Positions 47,063 through 55,012 of a stretch of 64,000 bases of DNA are shown piece after piece; position 1 is the stretch's first letter; the number at the start of each line of letters is the position of its first letter. Under the pieces are notes generated by a model that saw only the letters and a list, made by a program, of their open reading frames with translations, was not told where the DNA came from and searched no databases. The stretch is from an uncultured Verrucomicrobiota bacterium (GTDB taxonomy: Bacteria; Verrucomicrobiota; Kiritimatiellia; CAIQIC01; Lenti-01), in the NCBI GenBank assembly GCA_938003985.1, contig CALKWZ010000073.1, forward strand, positions 41,711-105,710, read 5' to 3'. The position numbers were made by a program, and so were the translations under genes.

Positions 47063-47599
47063 ATGAAAAAAGCGATCCTCGCCCTCGTCCTCCTGCTGGC
47101 CGCCGCCAGCGCCGCCAGCGCCTCGGAATCCCTCGTCCGCCGCGGCTCCGGCGTCCGCACCAAGCCCATCCTCGGCGCCGTGTACGAATTGACGCTCTCC
47201 GTGCCCGAATCGCTGAAGGCCGCGGACGCCAAGGCCCTGATCGAAGCCGACCAGCCCATGGAATTCCTCCTGGAAATCCAGAGCCGGCTGATCACCCGCG
47301 CGCGGTTCGTCGAAGTCACGACCGAAGGCTTCGAGAAAGCCGCCCGCTCCGGCTATGCGGCCCCGAAAAAGCAGGCGTTCCTGGCCCAGTTCTCCGCCGT
47401 CGAATTCAAGAAGGGCGACTTCGTCCTCATGCGCTACGCCGATGGCGCCTTGGCCACGATCTACCGCACGGCCGATGGCGCCGAGACCCCCTTGGGCACC
47501 ATCCCGGGCCTCGAGCTGAAAAAGGCGCTCTTCGCCATCTGGCTCGGCGACGTCCCCGCCCAGGAATCCCTCAAGCAATCCCTGCTCGCGACCCCCTAG
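47063..47599 (+). CDS. secreted chalcone-isomerase-like protein
   Basis: A 178-residue protein with a signal peptide (K-K-A-I-L-A-L-V-L-L-L-A-A-A) and a mature domain resembling the bacterial chalcone-isomerase-like family. It has G-S-G-V-R-T-K near the start, then Y-E-L-T-L-S-V and a late W-L-G-D-V-P-A. Bacterial members are fatty-acid-binding or unknown, not flavonoid enzymes. It sits 29 nt after the lipid-activation fusion and 4 nt before the deiminase gene, on the same strand. Confidence 0.72.
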   Translation: MKKAILALVLLLAAASAASASESLVRRGSGVRTKPILGAVYELTLSVPESLKAADAKALIEADQPMEFLLEIQSRLITRARFVEVTTEGFEKAARSGYAAPKKQAFLAQFSAVEFKKGDFVLMRYADGALATIYRTADGAETPLGTIPGLELKKALFAIWLGDVPAQESLKQSLLATP

Positions 47600-47603
47600 G
47601 CCC

Positions 47604-48653
47604 ATGCGGTTTTTCCCCCACGCCCTGCTCGCCGGTTTGCTGGCCCTGCCGGGCGCGGGCGCGGCGGAACCGTCCCCGCCCAGCAACGACGAGCACGACC
47701 CCGGCCGTGCCCTGATCGTGCTGGCCGCGCCCGGCGCCGCCGACGCCTACTACCGCGCCCGCCGCCGCGACGTCCTGGACTTCCAGATTGCCTACGCCAA
47801 AGCGATCCTCGGCCGCGACAACGTCGTCGTCCTGTGCGACCGCCCGACCTTGGCCGAACTGGCCGGCGAACTGCCCGACGACGTGCTGCTCGTCGGCCCC
47901 ATGCGCGACGTCTGGATGCGCGATTTCGCCCCCGTCCTGCCCGCCCGCCCCGTGCTGTTCCGCTATTCGGCGGCCGCCCAGGCCGGGAAGCAGCTCGAGG
48001 CGGACTGGGTGCAGGCGGGGTTCACCCGCTATGCCAAATCCACCGGCCTGGAATTCCGCCGCAGCCCCTACGTCCTCGACGGCGGCAACCTCGTGGACGA
48101 CGGCGACGCCCGCGCCATCGTGACCGACCGCTTCCTGTCGGACAACGGCTTCGACAAGGACCAGGCCGTCGACGTCTTGCGCGAAGCGCTGGGCGCAAAG
48201 CATGTCGCCGTCCTGCCGGCCGATCCCGAAGACCGGCTGGGCCATGCCGACGGCATGGCCGCGTTCATTGGTTCCAACGCGATCGCGGTGACCCGCTACG
48301 ACGGACCGTTCCGAACGGCCGTGCTCGGCGAGCTGCGCGCCGCGTTCCCGGACGTCGACATCGTCGAAATCGAATCCCCCGCCGGCGGCCCGCCGGCCGC
48401 CGACGCCGCGTTCGGCTCCGCCCACGGCCTCTACGTGAACGCCGTCGTCACCGCGCGCCACCTCTACGTGCCCACGTTCGGCATTCCCGAGGATGCCGCC
48501 GCCTTGGAACTCCTGCGCGCCCGCAGCGACCGCGCAATCGTCCCGGTGGATGCCCGTCCGGTCGCCGATCTCGGCGGCAGCCTCCGCTGCCTCAGCGGCC
48601 AGTTGACCGGCGAAAACGCCCGCAAGCTGATCGAAGCCGCCCGCGCGCGCTAG
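47604..48653 (+). CDS. secreted agmatine deiminase / peptidyl-arginine deiminase family protein
   Basis: A 349-residue member of the Porphyromonas-type deiminase family (guanidine-modifying fold), with a signal peptide (L-L-A-G-L-L-A-L-P-G-A-G-A-A). Family motifs: M-R-D-V-W-M-R-D-F (about 101), Y-V-L-D-G-G-N (about 153), catalytic histidine in L-G-H-A-D-G (about 214) and the catalytic cysteine in G-G-S-L-R-C-L-S (about 329). Cytosolic agmatine deiminases are not exported, so this is either a periplasmic enzyme acting on agmatine or arginine, or a peptidyl-arginine deiminase. It ends in a chained-palindrome region. Confidence 0.82.
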   Translation: MRFFPHALLAGLLALPGAGAAEPSPPSNDEHDPGRALIVLAAPGAADAYYRARRRDVLDFQIAYAKAILGRDNVVVLCDRPTLAELAGELPDDVLLVGPMRDVWMRDFAPVLPARPVLFRYSAAAQAGKQLEADWVQAGFTRYAKSTGLEFRRSPYVLDGGNLVDDGDARAIVTDRFLSDNGFDKDQAVDVLREALGAKHVAVLPADPEDRLGHADGMAAFIGSNAIAVTRYDGPFRTAVLGELRAAFPDVDIVEIESPAGGPPAADAAFGSAHGLYVNAVVTARHLYVPTFGIPEDAAALELLRARSDRAIVPVDARPVADLGGSLRCLSGQLTGENARKLIEAARAR

Positions 48654-48688
48654 AGCGGATTTGCTTATTCTGCAGCCGCCGAACAAGA

Positions 48689-48770
48689 CCGGCACGAGGT
48701 CGTGCCGGCTCCAAACAGCCTGATCATCCACATCTTTGGAGCCCCCGACGACCCCGTCGGGGGATGATCA
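48689..48770. repeat. chain of four overlapping inverted repeats
   Basis: Between two convergent genes lie four perfect inverted repeats with 9-nt arms. They are CCGGCACGA/TCGTGCCGG (48689-48708), GGCTCCAAA/TTTGGAGCC (48707-48743), TGATCATCC/GGATGATCA (48721-48770) and CCCCCGACG/CGTCGGGGG (48742-48763). Neighbouring arms overlap, so the second excludes the first and the fourth, and the third crosses the second. The layout resembles the 33.8 kb chain but has different sequences. Confidence 0.85.
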
Positions 48771-48796
48771 ATGGCTATCGCATGTCAGAATATGCT

Positions 48797-49978
48797 CTAG
48801 GGAGCGGCAGCCGCTGCTTGCGCGGCGTCGTAGCGGTCGTAGGCCTTGAGCAGGTCGCGCACGAACCCGAAGCCCACGCGCGGCAGCCAGTATTCCCCCA
48901 CCTCGATCACGACCGCGTCGCGGCCTTGCAGTTCCGCCAGCAGGTCGAGCTGCCGTTTGTCCAGCGGCGCGTTCGGCGCCGCGGGCCAGAAGTATTCGCG
49001 GTTGTAGTAGTAGTACGTGTTGCGCTTGCGGTAGAGCCCGTGCCGGTCCATGAAGTTCGTCAGCGTGAACACGAAGCTGTCGCCGACGAACAGCAGGTCG
49101 GGCACGTGGGCGCCCGGCCGGACTTCCGTCACGGGGTGCACCTGCGGACCCGCCAGCAGCCGCGGCGACCACAGGTTCGCCAGCTCGCCCAGATCGTTGT
49201 CTTCGCCGACGATCGTCCGGTTGGTGACCGCGCCGACGATCTCCGCCGTCGGCAGGTCCTTGCCGGTCAGGTCGCGCAGGCGCCGGGTGATTTCCGCCAC
49301 GATGCGCGCCGCGCCGTATTCGTTCCAATGCGTCCCGCCGTTGGCGAACAGCCGCGGCGCGCCGGGCTCCCGCTTCCACTCCTGGAACAGCGCGTGCCCG
49401 TCCACCACGTGGACGCCGTCGCGCCGCAGATGCTCGATGAAGTTCTCGTAGTTGCTGCGCCGCGCGGGCCGGCCGGCCACGTCGGCCTCCGGCGGCAGGA
49501 ATTCCGGATAGATTTCCGCCTTGCTCGGCGCGATCACCAGCAGGAACGCGATGCCGTCCCGCGCCAGCCGGTCCTGCAGCCGCTTGGTGGAGGCGCTCAC
49601 GTTCGCCAGTTCCCGGGCCGGCCGCTGGCCGTTGGCGTTGTAGGCGTCCACGTAGACCTTTTCGTACAGCATGCCCTCCCGGCCCAGCAGCACCTGCGTG
49701 CCGCTGCGCTTCGGCAGCTCCCGGAACAGGACGTACCGGATCTGGTTGGCCGTGCGCACCAGCGCGCCCCGCAACCCGACCCGCTGGGCCAGCCACGCGT
49801 CGAAGTCCGTCTGCATCGTCCCGTTCCACCACGCCCGCGCGCCGACCGCGGGCCCGGCCGTGGGCGTCTCCACCCCCGCCAGCGGAACGTCCGGCAATCG
49901 GCCCGTGGCCATCTGGACCAGCGGCAGGGCCAGGAACAGGCAGAACAGGAGCGCGGCAACCAGCAGCAGAGGCTTCAT
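48797..49978 (-). CDS. AlgJ/AlgX-like SGNH acetylation protein (second copy)
   Basis: A 393-residue envelope protein with an N-terminal anchor or signal helix (L-L-L-V-A-A-L-L-F-C-L-F-L-A-L-P-L). It resembles AlgJ/AlgX-type proteins, which hold acetyl groups for polymer O-acetylation next to an AlgI-type MBOAT. Motifs: A-P-S-K-A-E-I-Y-P-E (about 145), G-T-H-W-N-E-Y-G (about 209), and the serine in V-G-D-S-F-V-F (about 293), equivalent to the SGNH catalytic serine. It overlaps the first copy by 4 nt (ATGA) and is third in the MBOAT operon. Confidence 0.82.
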   Translation of the reverse strand: MKPLLLVAALLFCLFLALPLVQMATGRLPDVPLAGVETPTAGPAVGARAWWNGTMQTDFDAWLAQRVGLRGALVRTANQIRYVLFRELPKRSGTQVLLGREGMLYEKVYVDAYNANGQRPARELANVSASTKRLQDRLARDGIAFLLVIAPSKAEIYPEFLPPEADVAGRPARRSNYENFIEHLRRDGVHVVDGHALFQEWKREPGAPRLFANGGTHWNEYGAARIVAEITRRLRDLTGKDLPTAEIVGAVTNRTIVGEDNDLGELANLWSPRLLAGPQVHPVTEVRPGAHVPDLLFVGDSFVFTLTNFMDRHGLYRKRNTYYYYNREYFWPAAPNAPLDKRQLDLLAELQGRDAVVIEVGEYWLPRVGFGFVRDLLKAYDRYDAAQAAAAAP

Positions 49979-51171
49979 GGCGTCGCCTCCGTCCGCAGCT
50001 CGGCGCCCAACGCGGCATCCAGCCGGTCGTAGGCGGCCAGGGTTTCCTCGACGAAGCCGAAGCCGACGTCCGGCAACAGGACTTCCACTTGCACCACCAC
50101 CACCGCGTCGCAGCCGGCCAGCCGTTCCGGTCCGGCGCCGCGCGGCGCGGATCCGGCCGCGGGTTCCCGGCCCGGCCAGCCGTAATGGCGCTGGTTGTAC
50201 CAATAGCTGTCGTGCCGCGCCAGCAAACGCTGCCGCTGCAGCCACGTGATCAACTGCGCGCCGAAACTGTCGGTGATGAACGTCACGGCCGGCTTGTCCG
50301 GGCCGGGGCGGATCTCCACCTGCGGATGGACCTGCCGGCCCGCCAGGGAACGGCGCTGCCACAGGTTGGCCAGTTCGCCCAGATCGTTGTCCGGCGATGC
50401 GATCTGGCGGTTGGTGACCGCGCCGACGACGGCCACCGCCGGGGGCTCTTTCGCCCCGGTCAGTCTGGCCAGTTCCTCCAGCAGTCGGGCGGCGACGAGT
50501 ACCGCCCCGTAGTGGTTCCAATGCGTGCCGCTGCGGGCGAACAGCGGCGGCGAACCGGGCGCGCGTTTCCGTTCCGCGAACAGGCGGTGCGCATCCAGCA
50601 CCTGGACGCCGTCGCGCCGCAGGTGCTCGATGAAATTCTGGTAGTCGCTGCGCCGCGCGGGCCGGCCGGCCACGTCGGCCTCCGGCGGCAGGAATTCCGG
50701 ATAGATTTCCGCCTTGCTCGGCGCGATCACCAGCAGGAACGCGATGCCGTCCTGCGCCAGCCGGTCCTGCAGGCGCTTGACGTCCGCGCTGCGCCGGCGC
50801 AACTCGGATTCCGGCGCGGCGCCCCCGCGCCGGAACGCGTCCACGTAGACCTTTTCATAGAACCAGCCGGCGCGGCCGGGCACCACCTTGTCCCCGCCGG
50901 TGGTGGCCAGTTCGTTGAACAGCGCATAGCGGATCTGGTTGGCCGTGCGCACCAGCGCGCCGCGGAACCCGACGCGCCGGGCGAACCACGCGTCGAAATC
51001 CTTCTGGAACGCGCCCTGCCACCAGGCCGCGCGCCGCCACGCCGGCGCCGCCGCCGCGGCTTCCATCCCCGCCAGCGGCGCGTCCTCCGGCCAGCCCGTC
51101 GCCAGCTGGACCAACGGCAACGCCAGCGCCAGGCAGAACAGGATCGTCGCGATGAGCAGGAAGGGCGCCAT
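49975..51171 (-). CDS. AlgJ/AlgX-like SGNH acetylation protein (first copy)
   Basis: A 398-residue paralogue of the next gene. N-terminal hydrophobic helix, A-P-S-K-A-E-I-Y-P-E, G-T-H-W-N-H-Y-G and the catalytic-type serine in T-D-S-F-G-A. Compared with its neighbour the start and end diverge, but a 106-nt block is identical in both genes. It starts 4 nt after the MBOAT stop. Two AlgJ-like proteins with one MBOAT suggests two acetyl-transfer steps or two substrates, as in alginate (AlgJ plus AlgX) acetylation. Confidence 0.82.
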   Translation of the reverse strand: MAPFLLIATILFCLALALPLVQLATGWPEDAPLAGMEAAAAAPAWRRAAWWQGAFQKDFDAWFARRVGFRGALVRTANQIRYALFNELATTGGDKVVPGRAGWFYEKVYVDAFRRGGAAPESELRRRSADVKRLQDRLAQDGIAFLLVIAPSKAEIYPEFLPPEADVAGRPARRSDYQNFIEHLRRDGVQVLDAHRLFAERKRAPGSPPLFARSGTHWNHYGAVLVAARLLEELARLTGAKEPPAVAVVGAVTNRQIASPDNDLGELANLWQRRSLAGRQVHPQVEIRPGPDKPAVTFITDSFGAQLITWLQRQRLLARHDSYWYNQRHYGWPGREPAAGSAPRGAGPERLAGCDAVVVVQVEVLLPDVGFGFVEETLAAYDRLDAALGAELRTEATP

Positions 51172-51175
51172 CGCC

Positions 51176-52609
51176 TCAGAATCGGAAGTAGATGAAGGGA
51201 TTGAAGCTGCTCGTCGCCAGCGTCGCCGCCGACCAGACCAGCAGGACCATGGCCACGGCGAACCGCCCCGCCGCCTGGCCGACCGTGGCGCGCGCCGGCT
51301 CCAGGCGCATGAAGTCGAACGGATGCGGCTTCAGCGCCGGCCCGAAGCACAGCACGGCCGCCGCGACCAGCGTCGCCGCGTGCCGCCGGCCGAATTCGAT
51401 GGCCGCGGCCGCCTCCGGCGCCGCGCCGAAAAGGTCCAGCATGCGCCCCGCGTACGCCACGGCGTGCGCGAGCGTCTCCGCCCGGAACAGCACCCAGCTG
51501 AACAGCACCAGCACGAACGTGACCGGCAAGCCCACCCACGCCGGCGCGCGCGCGATCCGCACGTTCTTGAATGCCTTGTCCAGGCACAGGAAGAAGCCGT
51601 GGAACGCGCCCCACGCCACGAAGTTCCAGGCCGCCCCGTGCCAGAACCCGGACACCAGGAACACCAGCCACAGGTTGAAGTAGGTCCGCGCCGCCCCGTG
51701 CCGGTTCCCGCCCAGCGGGATGTACAGGTATTCCCGCATCCAGTTCGACAGCGAGATGTGCCACCGCCGCCAGAATTCCGTGATCGTGCGCGACACGTAC
51801 GGCCGGTTGAAGTTTTCGAGGAACTCGATGCCCAGCATCCGGCCCAGCCCGATGGCCATGTCCGAATAGCCGCTGAAATCGAAATAGATCTGGAAGGCAT
51901 AGGCCACGGCGCCCAGCCACGCCCAGCCGCACGCCAGCGATCCGGGCGCGGCGCCGAACGCGGCGTCGGCCACTTCCGCCATCGTGTTCGCCACCAGCAC
52001 CTTTTTCCCCAGCCCCTGGCAGAACCGCAGGATGCCGGTGAAAAAGCGCGCGCGGGTATGGTCGCGCGCGATCAACTGCAGCGCCACGTCGTGGTAGCGC
52101 ACGATCGGGCCCGCGATGAGCTGGGGGAACAGCGCCACGTAGAGCAGGTAGTCCCCCGCGTTCCGCGCCGGCCGGGCCGTGCCGCGGTAGACGTCCACCA
52201 GATAGCTCACCTTCTGGAACGTGAAGAACGAAATCCCGATCGGCAGCGCCACCGCCGCCCAGGCCAGCGGTTCGGCTCCGAACCGCCCCAGCCAGGCGTT
52301 CAGGTTGTCCACGAAGAAATTCGCGTACTTGAAATAGAGCAACAGCCCGATGTTCAGCGCCGTCGCCAGCGCCAGCAGGCCCTGGCGGCGGCCGTCCGGA
52401 AACCGCCCGGCCGGCAGGTGCCGGCTCAGCGCGTAATCCACCAGGCTCGACGCGATGAGCACCAGCGCGAACCGCGGCGCCCCCCAGGCATAGAAAAACA
52501 GGCTCGCCGCCAAGGCCACCGCGTTCCGGCCGCGGTTCGGACTGGCGTAATAGGCCGCCAGCGTCAGCGGCAGGAACACGAACAAGAAGGTGAGCGAACT
52601 GAAGACCAT
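51176..52609 (-). CDS. AlgI-type membrane-bound O-acyltransferase (MBOAT)
   Basis: A 477-residue polytopic membrane protein with about ten helices, from ATG 52609 (MVFSSLTFLFVFLP). MBOAT marks: W-R-R-W-H-I-S-L-S-N-W-M-R-E-Y-L-Y (about 285-302), Y-I-P-L-G-G and the candidate catalytic histidine in W-G-A-F-H-G-F-F (about 339). AlgI homologues move acetyl groups from the cytoplasm to a periplasmic partner for exopolysaccharide or cell-wall glycan acetylation. It is first of the operon with two AlgJ-like genes. No alginate or cellulose synthase is near, so the acceptor is unknown. Confidence 0.9.
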   Translation of the reverse strand: MVFSSLTFLFVFLPLTLAAYYASPNRGRNAVALAASLFFYAWGAPRFALVLIASSLVDYALSRHLPAGRFPDGRRQGLLALATALNIGLLLYFKYANFFVDNLNAWLGRFGAEPLAWAAVALPIGISFFTFQKVSYLVDVYRGTARPARNAGDYLLYVALFPQLIAGPIVRYHDVALQLIARDHTRARFFTGILRFCQGLGKKVLVANTMAEVADAAFGAAPGSLACGWAWLGAVAYAFQIYFDFSGYSDMAIGLGRMLGIEFLENFNRPYVSRTITEFWRRWHISLSNWMREYLYIPLGGNRHGAARTYFNLWLVFLVSGFWHGAAWNFVAWGAFHGFFLCLDKAFKNVRIARAPAWVGLPVTFVLVLFSWVLFRAETLAHAVAYAGRMLDLFGAAPEAAAAIEFGRRHAATLVAAAVLCFGPALKPHPFDFMRLEPARATVGQAAGRFAVAMVLLVWSAATLATSSFNPFIYFRF

Positions 52610-52681
52610 GGCGGAACAAGATGCCCCATCCGCCCGCCCCCGACAAGCCGGAAACGGCCCGCCGGGATCGCCCCGCAAAGT

Positions 52682-52731
52682 TTTTACGTTCTACGTAAAA
52701 CTTCGCGAAACTTTTTACGTTCTACGTAAAA
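52682..52731. promoter_or_regulatory. paired palindromic sites upstream of the R-M gene
   Basis: Two copies of the perfect palindrome TTTTACGT-TCT-ACGTAAAA (52682-52700 and 52713-52731), 31 bp apart centre to centre, about three helical turns. Between them is TTCGCGAA (52702-52709). They lie 44-93 bp upstream of the R-M GTG start, in the gap separating it from the divergent acyltransferase. The layout suggests two operators bound on the same face of the DNA. No regulator gene is adjacent. Confidence 0.8.
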
Positions 52732-52760
52732 CTATTTTCCCCGTCGTGGAAAACTTGCGC

Positions 52761-52766
52761 TATACT
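52761..52766 (+). promoter_or_regulatory. -10 element of the restriction-modification gene
   Basis: TATACT sits 8 nt before GTG 52775. No ribosome binding site is seen between them, so the mRNA may be leaderless. The -35 region (around 52738-52743) is a poor match. Confidence 0.5.
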
Positions 52767-52774
52767 CGGCACCC

Positions 52775-55012
52775 GTGAAGAAGACCGCCCCGCCACCGGA
52801 AAGCCCGCCGACGGATGCCGCCGGCTGCGATCGCTTTAAGGCCGAACTCGTCCGCCTCGTCGCCCAGTTCGAGAAGAACTTCAAGCTCTACCAAAGCCCC
52901 GCCTACAGCGAGGCCAGCGTCCGCCAGGATTTCCTCGACCCCCTCTTCCGCGCCCTCGGGTGGGACGTCGGCAACCGCCTCGGCCTCATCCCCCAGCACC
53001 GCGAAGTCGAAATCGAAAGCCGCACCGAAATCTCCGGCCGCCAGAAGCGCGCCGACTACCTCTTCCGCACCGACCGCGTCGACCGATTCGTCTGCGAGGC
53101 CAAGAAACCCGCCGAAACCCTCCACGCCGGACACGCCTTCCAGGCCAAGCGCTACGCCTGGAACAAGAACCTCGTTCTCGCCGTCCTCTCCGACTTCGAG
53201 GAAATCAAGATCTACCTCGTCGGCGCCCGCCCCCACGCCGACGATCCCGACACCGGCCACTTCCAGACCTGGCACTACCTCGAATACGTCCGGCACGCCC
53301 CCGAAATCTGGAATCTTCTTTCCCGCGACGCCGTCGCCGGCGGGTCCATCGAGAAACTCGTCGCGGCCCTCCCGCGCCAGCCCGCCGGCAAGACCCGCGC
53401 CAAGCAGCTGTGGTTGTTCAAGCCCGACCGCGCCCGCGCCATCGACGCCGATTTCCTCGACTTCCTCGACGAAGCCCGCCGCGGCCTGGCCTCCGACCTC
53501 ATCCGCCGCAACGACCGCGCCGACCTCCTCGAAGGCACCCGCCTCGACGAGGCCGTCCAGCGCATCCTCGACCGCCTCCTTTTCCTCCGCATCTGCGAGG
53601 ACCGCGACATCGATACCGGCCGCCCCCTCGCCAACATCCTCAAGTCCTGGCGCGACCGCGCCGAAAATCCCCCGCCCCGCAAGCTGCGCGCGCCCGCCCT
53701 GCCCCTGCACGAAGCCGCCGCCGAATACGCGCCCGCCGCCAAACCCGCCCCGCCGGAATCCCTCTGGCGCGAAATCGTCGCCCACTTCCGCGCCCTCGAC
53801 CGGCGCCCCGCCTCCCACGTCCCCTACTTCAACGGCAACCTCTTCAAGGAACACTTCTCGGAATCGCTCGCCGTCGGCGACGACTGGCTCGCCGGCTTCC
53901 TCGACGAAATCGGCGACGACGAATCCCCCTACCTCTTCAACGTCATCCCCGTCGAAATCCTCGGCACCATCTACGAACGCTTTCTGGGCAAGACCGTCCG
54001 CCCCCACGGCCGCGGCGTCGTCATCGAGGAAAAGCCCGAAGTCCGCAAGGCCGGCGGCGTCTACTACACTCCGCGCTACGTCGTCGACTACATCGTCGAG
54101 CAGACCCTCGGCAAATTGATCGACGGGAAGGCGCCGCTCGAGACCCTGAAGCTCCGCGTCCTCGATCCCGCCTGCGGCTCCGGATCCTTCCTCATCCGCG
54201 CCTTCGAACGCCTCTGCGAGCATTGGCAGTCCGCCCTCACCCAAAACGAAAAACTCCGCCGCAAGACCGACTGCTGGACCGACCCCGCCACCGGCGACCT
54301 CCACCTCACCACCGACCTCAAACGGCGCATCCTGACCGCCTCCATCTACGGCGTGGACATCGACCCCGGCGCCGTCGAAGTCACCCAGCTCTCCCTCTAC
54401 CTCAAGATGCTCGAAGGCGAATCCCGCGCCACCCTCGCCCAGAACCGCGAACTTTTCGGCCCCGACGTCCCCCTCCTCCCGCCCCTCCAGGACAACGTCA
54501 AGTGCGGCAATTCCCTCATCGCCTCCGATTTCTCCCTCAACCCCGACGACCTCGTCCGCGTCCGCGCCTTCGATTGGGACGTCCAGTTCAAGGACATCAT
54601 GAAGAACGGCGGCTTCGACGCCGTCATCGGCAATCCGCCGTACATTCCAATAGAGACCATGGATGAGGCGGACCGCAGGTATTTCCAGCGTACATTTTCG
54701 CAATTATCTAGAAAATTCGATACTGGGGTCGTTTTTATTTTGCAGGCATTGCGACTAGTTAAACCCAACGGGTTTGTCGGCTATATTTCTTCCATCACTT
54801 GGGAAACTGGCGAAAATTTCTCTAAGTTGCGCGAAACCATGTTTGTGAAACACGGCGTTGTTGAAATAATTAACCTGCCGTTCAACACATTTGCCGATGC
54901 GTATGTTGACACCGGCATCTACATTCTTAGTGGAACCCCTTCACCGTCATATCGCATATACCGTATCCCAAGAAGGAAAAAATTGATTCCCTTAATGATG
55001 CCGTCTCAATAA
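52775..55012 (+). CDS. type IIG restriction-modification enzyme, N-terminal part
   Basis: Fused restriction endonuclease and adenine-N6 methyltransferase. The nuclease domain has the D-x(n)-E-A-K motif (Asp94, Glu108, Lys110). A helical linker follows, then the methyltransferase with D-P-A-C-G-S-G (464-470) binding AdoMet and N-P-P-Y (620-623) as the catalytic loop. The frame runs on for about 105 codons in AT-richer sequence, then shifts near 54963 and stops at 55012. Codon use changes abruptly right after N-P-P-Y. GTG 52775 is the only plausible start. Restored, the protein would have 1000 residues. Activity of this allele depends on whether the shift is genuine. Confidence 0.85.
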   Translation: MKKTAPPPESPPTDAAGCDRFKAELVRLVAQFEKNFKLYQSPAYSEASVRQDFLDPLFRALGWDVGNRLGLIPQHREVEIESRTEISGRQKRADYLFRTDRVDRFVCEAKKPAETLHAGHAFQAKRYAWNKNLVLAVLSDFEEIKIYLVGARPHADDPDTGHFQTWHYLEYVRHAPEIWNLLSRDAVAGGSIEKLVAALPRQPAGKTRAKQLWLFKPDRARAIDADFLDFLDEARRGLASDLIRRNDRADLLEGTRLDEAVQRILDRLLFLRICEDRDIDTGRPLANILKSWRDRAENPPPRKLRAPALPLHEAAAEYAPAAKPAPPESLWREIVAHFRALDRRPASHVPYFNGNLFKEHFSESLAVGDDWLAGFLDEIGDDESPYLFNVIPVEILGTIYERFLGKTVRPHGRGVVIEEKPEVRKAGGVYYTPRYVVDYIVEQTLGKLIDGKAPLETLKLRVLDPACGSGSFLIRAFERLCEHWQSALTQNEKLRRKTDCWTDPATGDLHLTTDLKRRILTASIYGVDIDPGAVEVTQLSLYLKMLEGESRATLAQNRELFGPDVPLLPPLQDNVKCGNSLIASDFSLNPDDLVRVRAFDWDVQFKDIMKNGGFDAVIGNPPYIPIETMDEADRRYFQRTFSQLSRKFDTGVVFILQALRLVKPNGFVGYISSITWETGENFSKLRETMFVKHGVVEIINLPFNTFADAYVDTGIYILSGTPSPSYRIYRIPRRKKLIPLMMPSQ

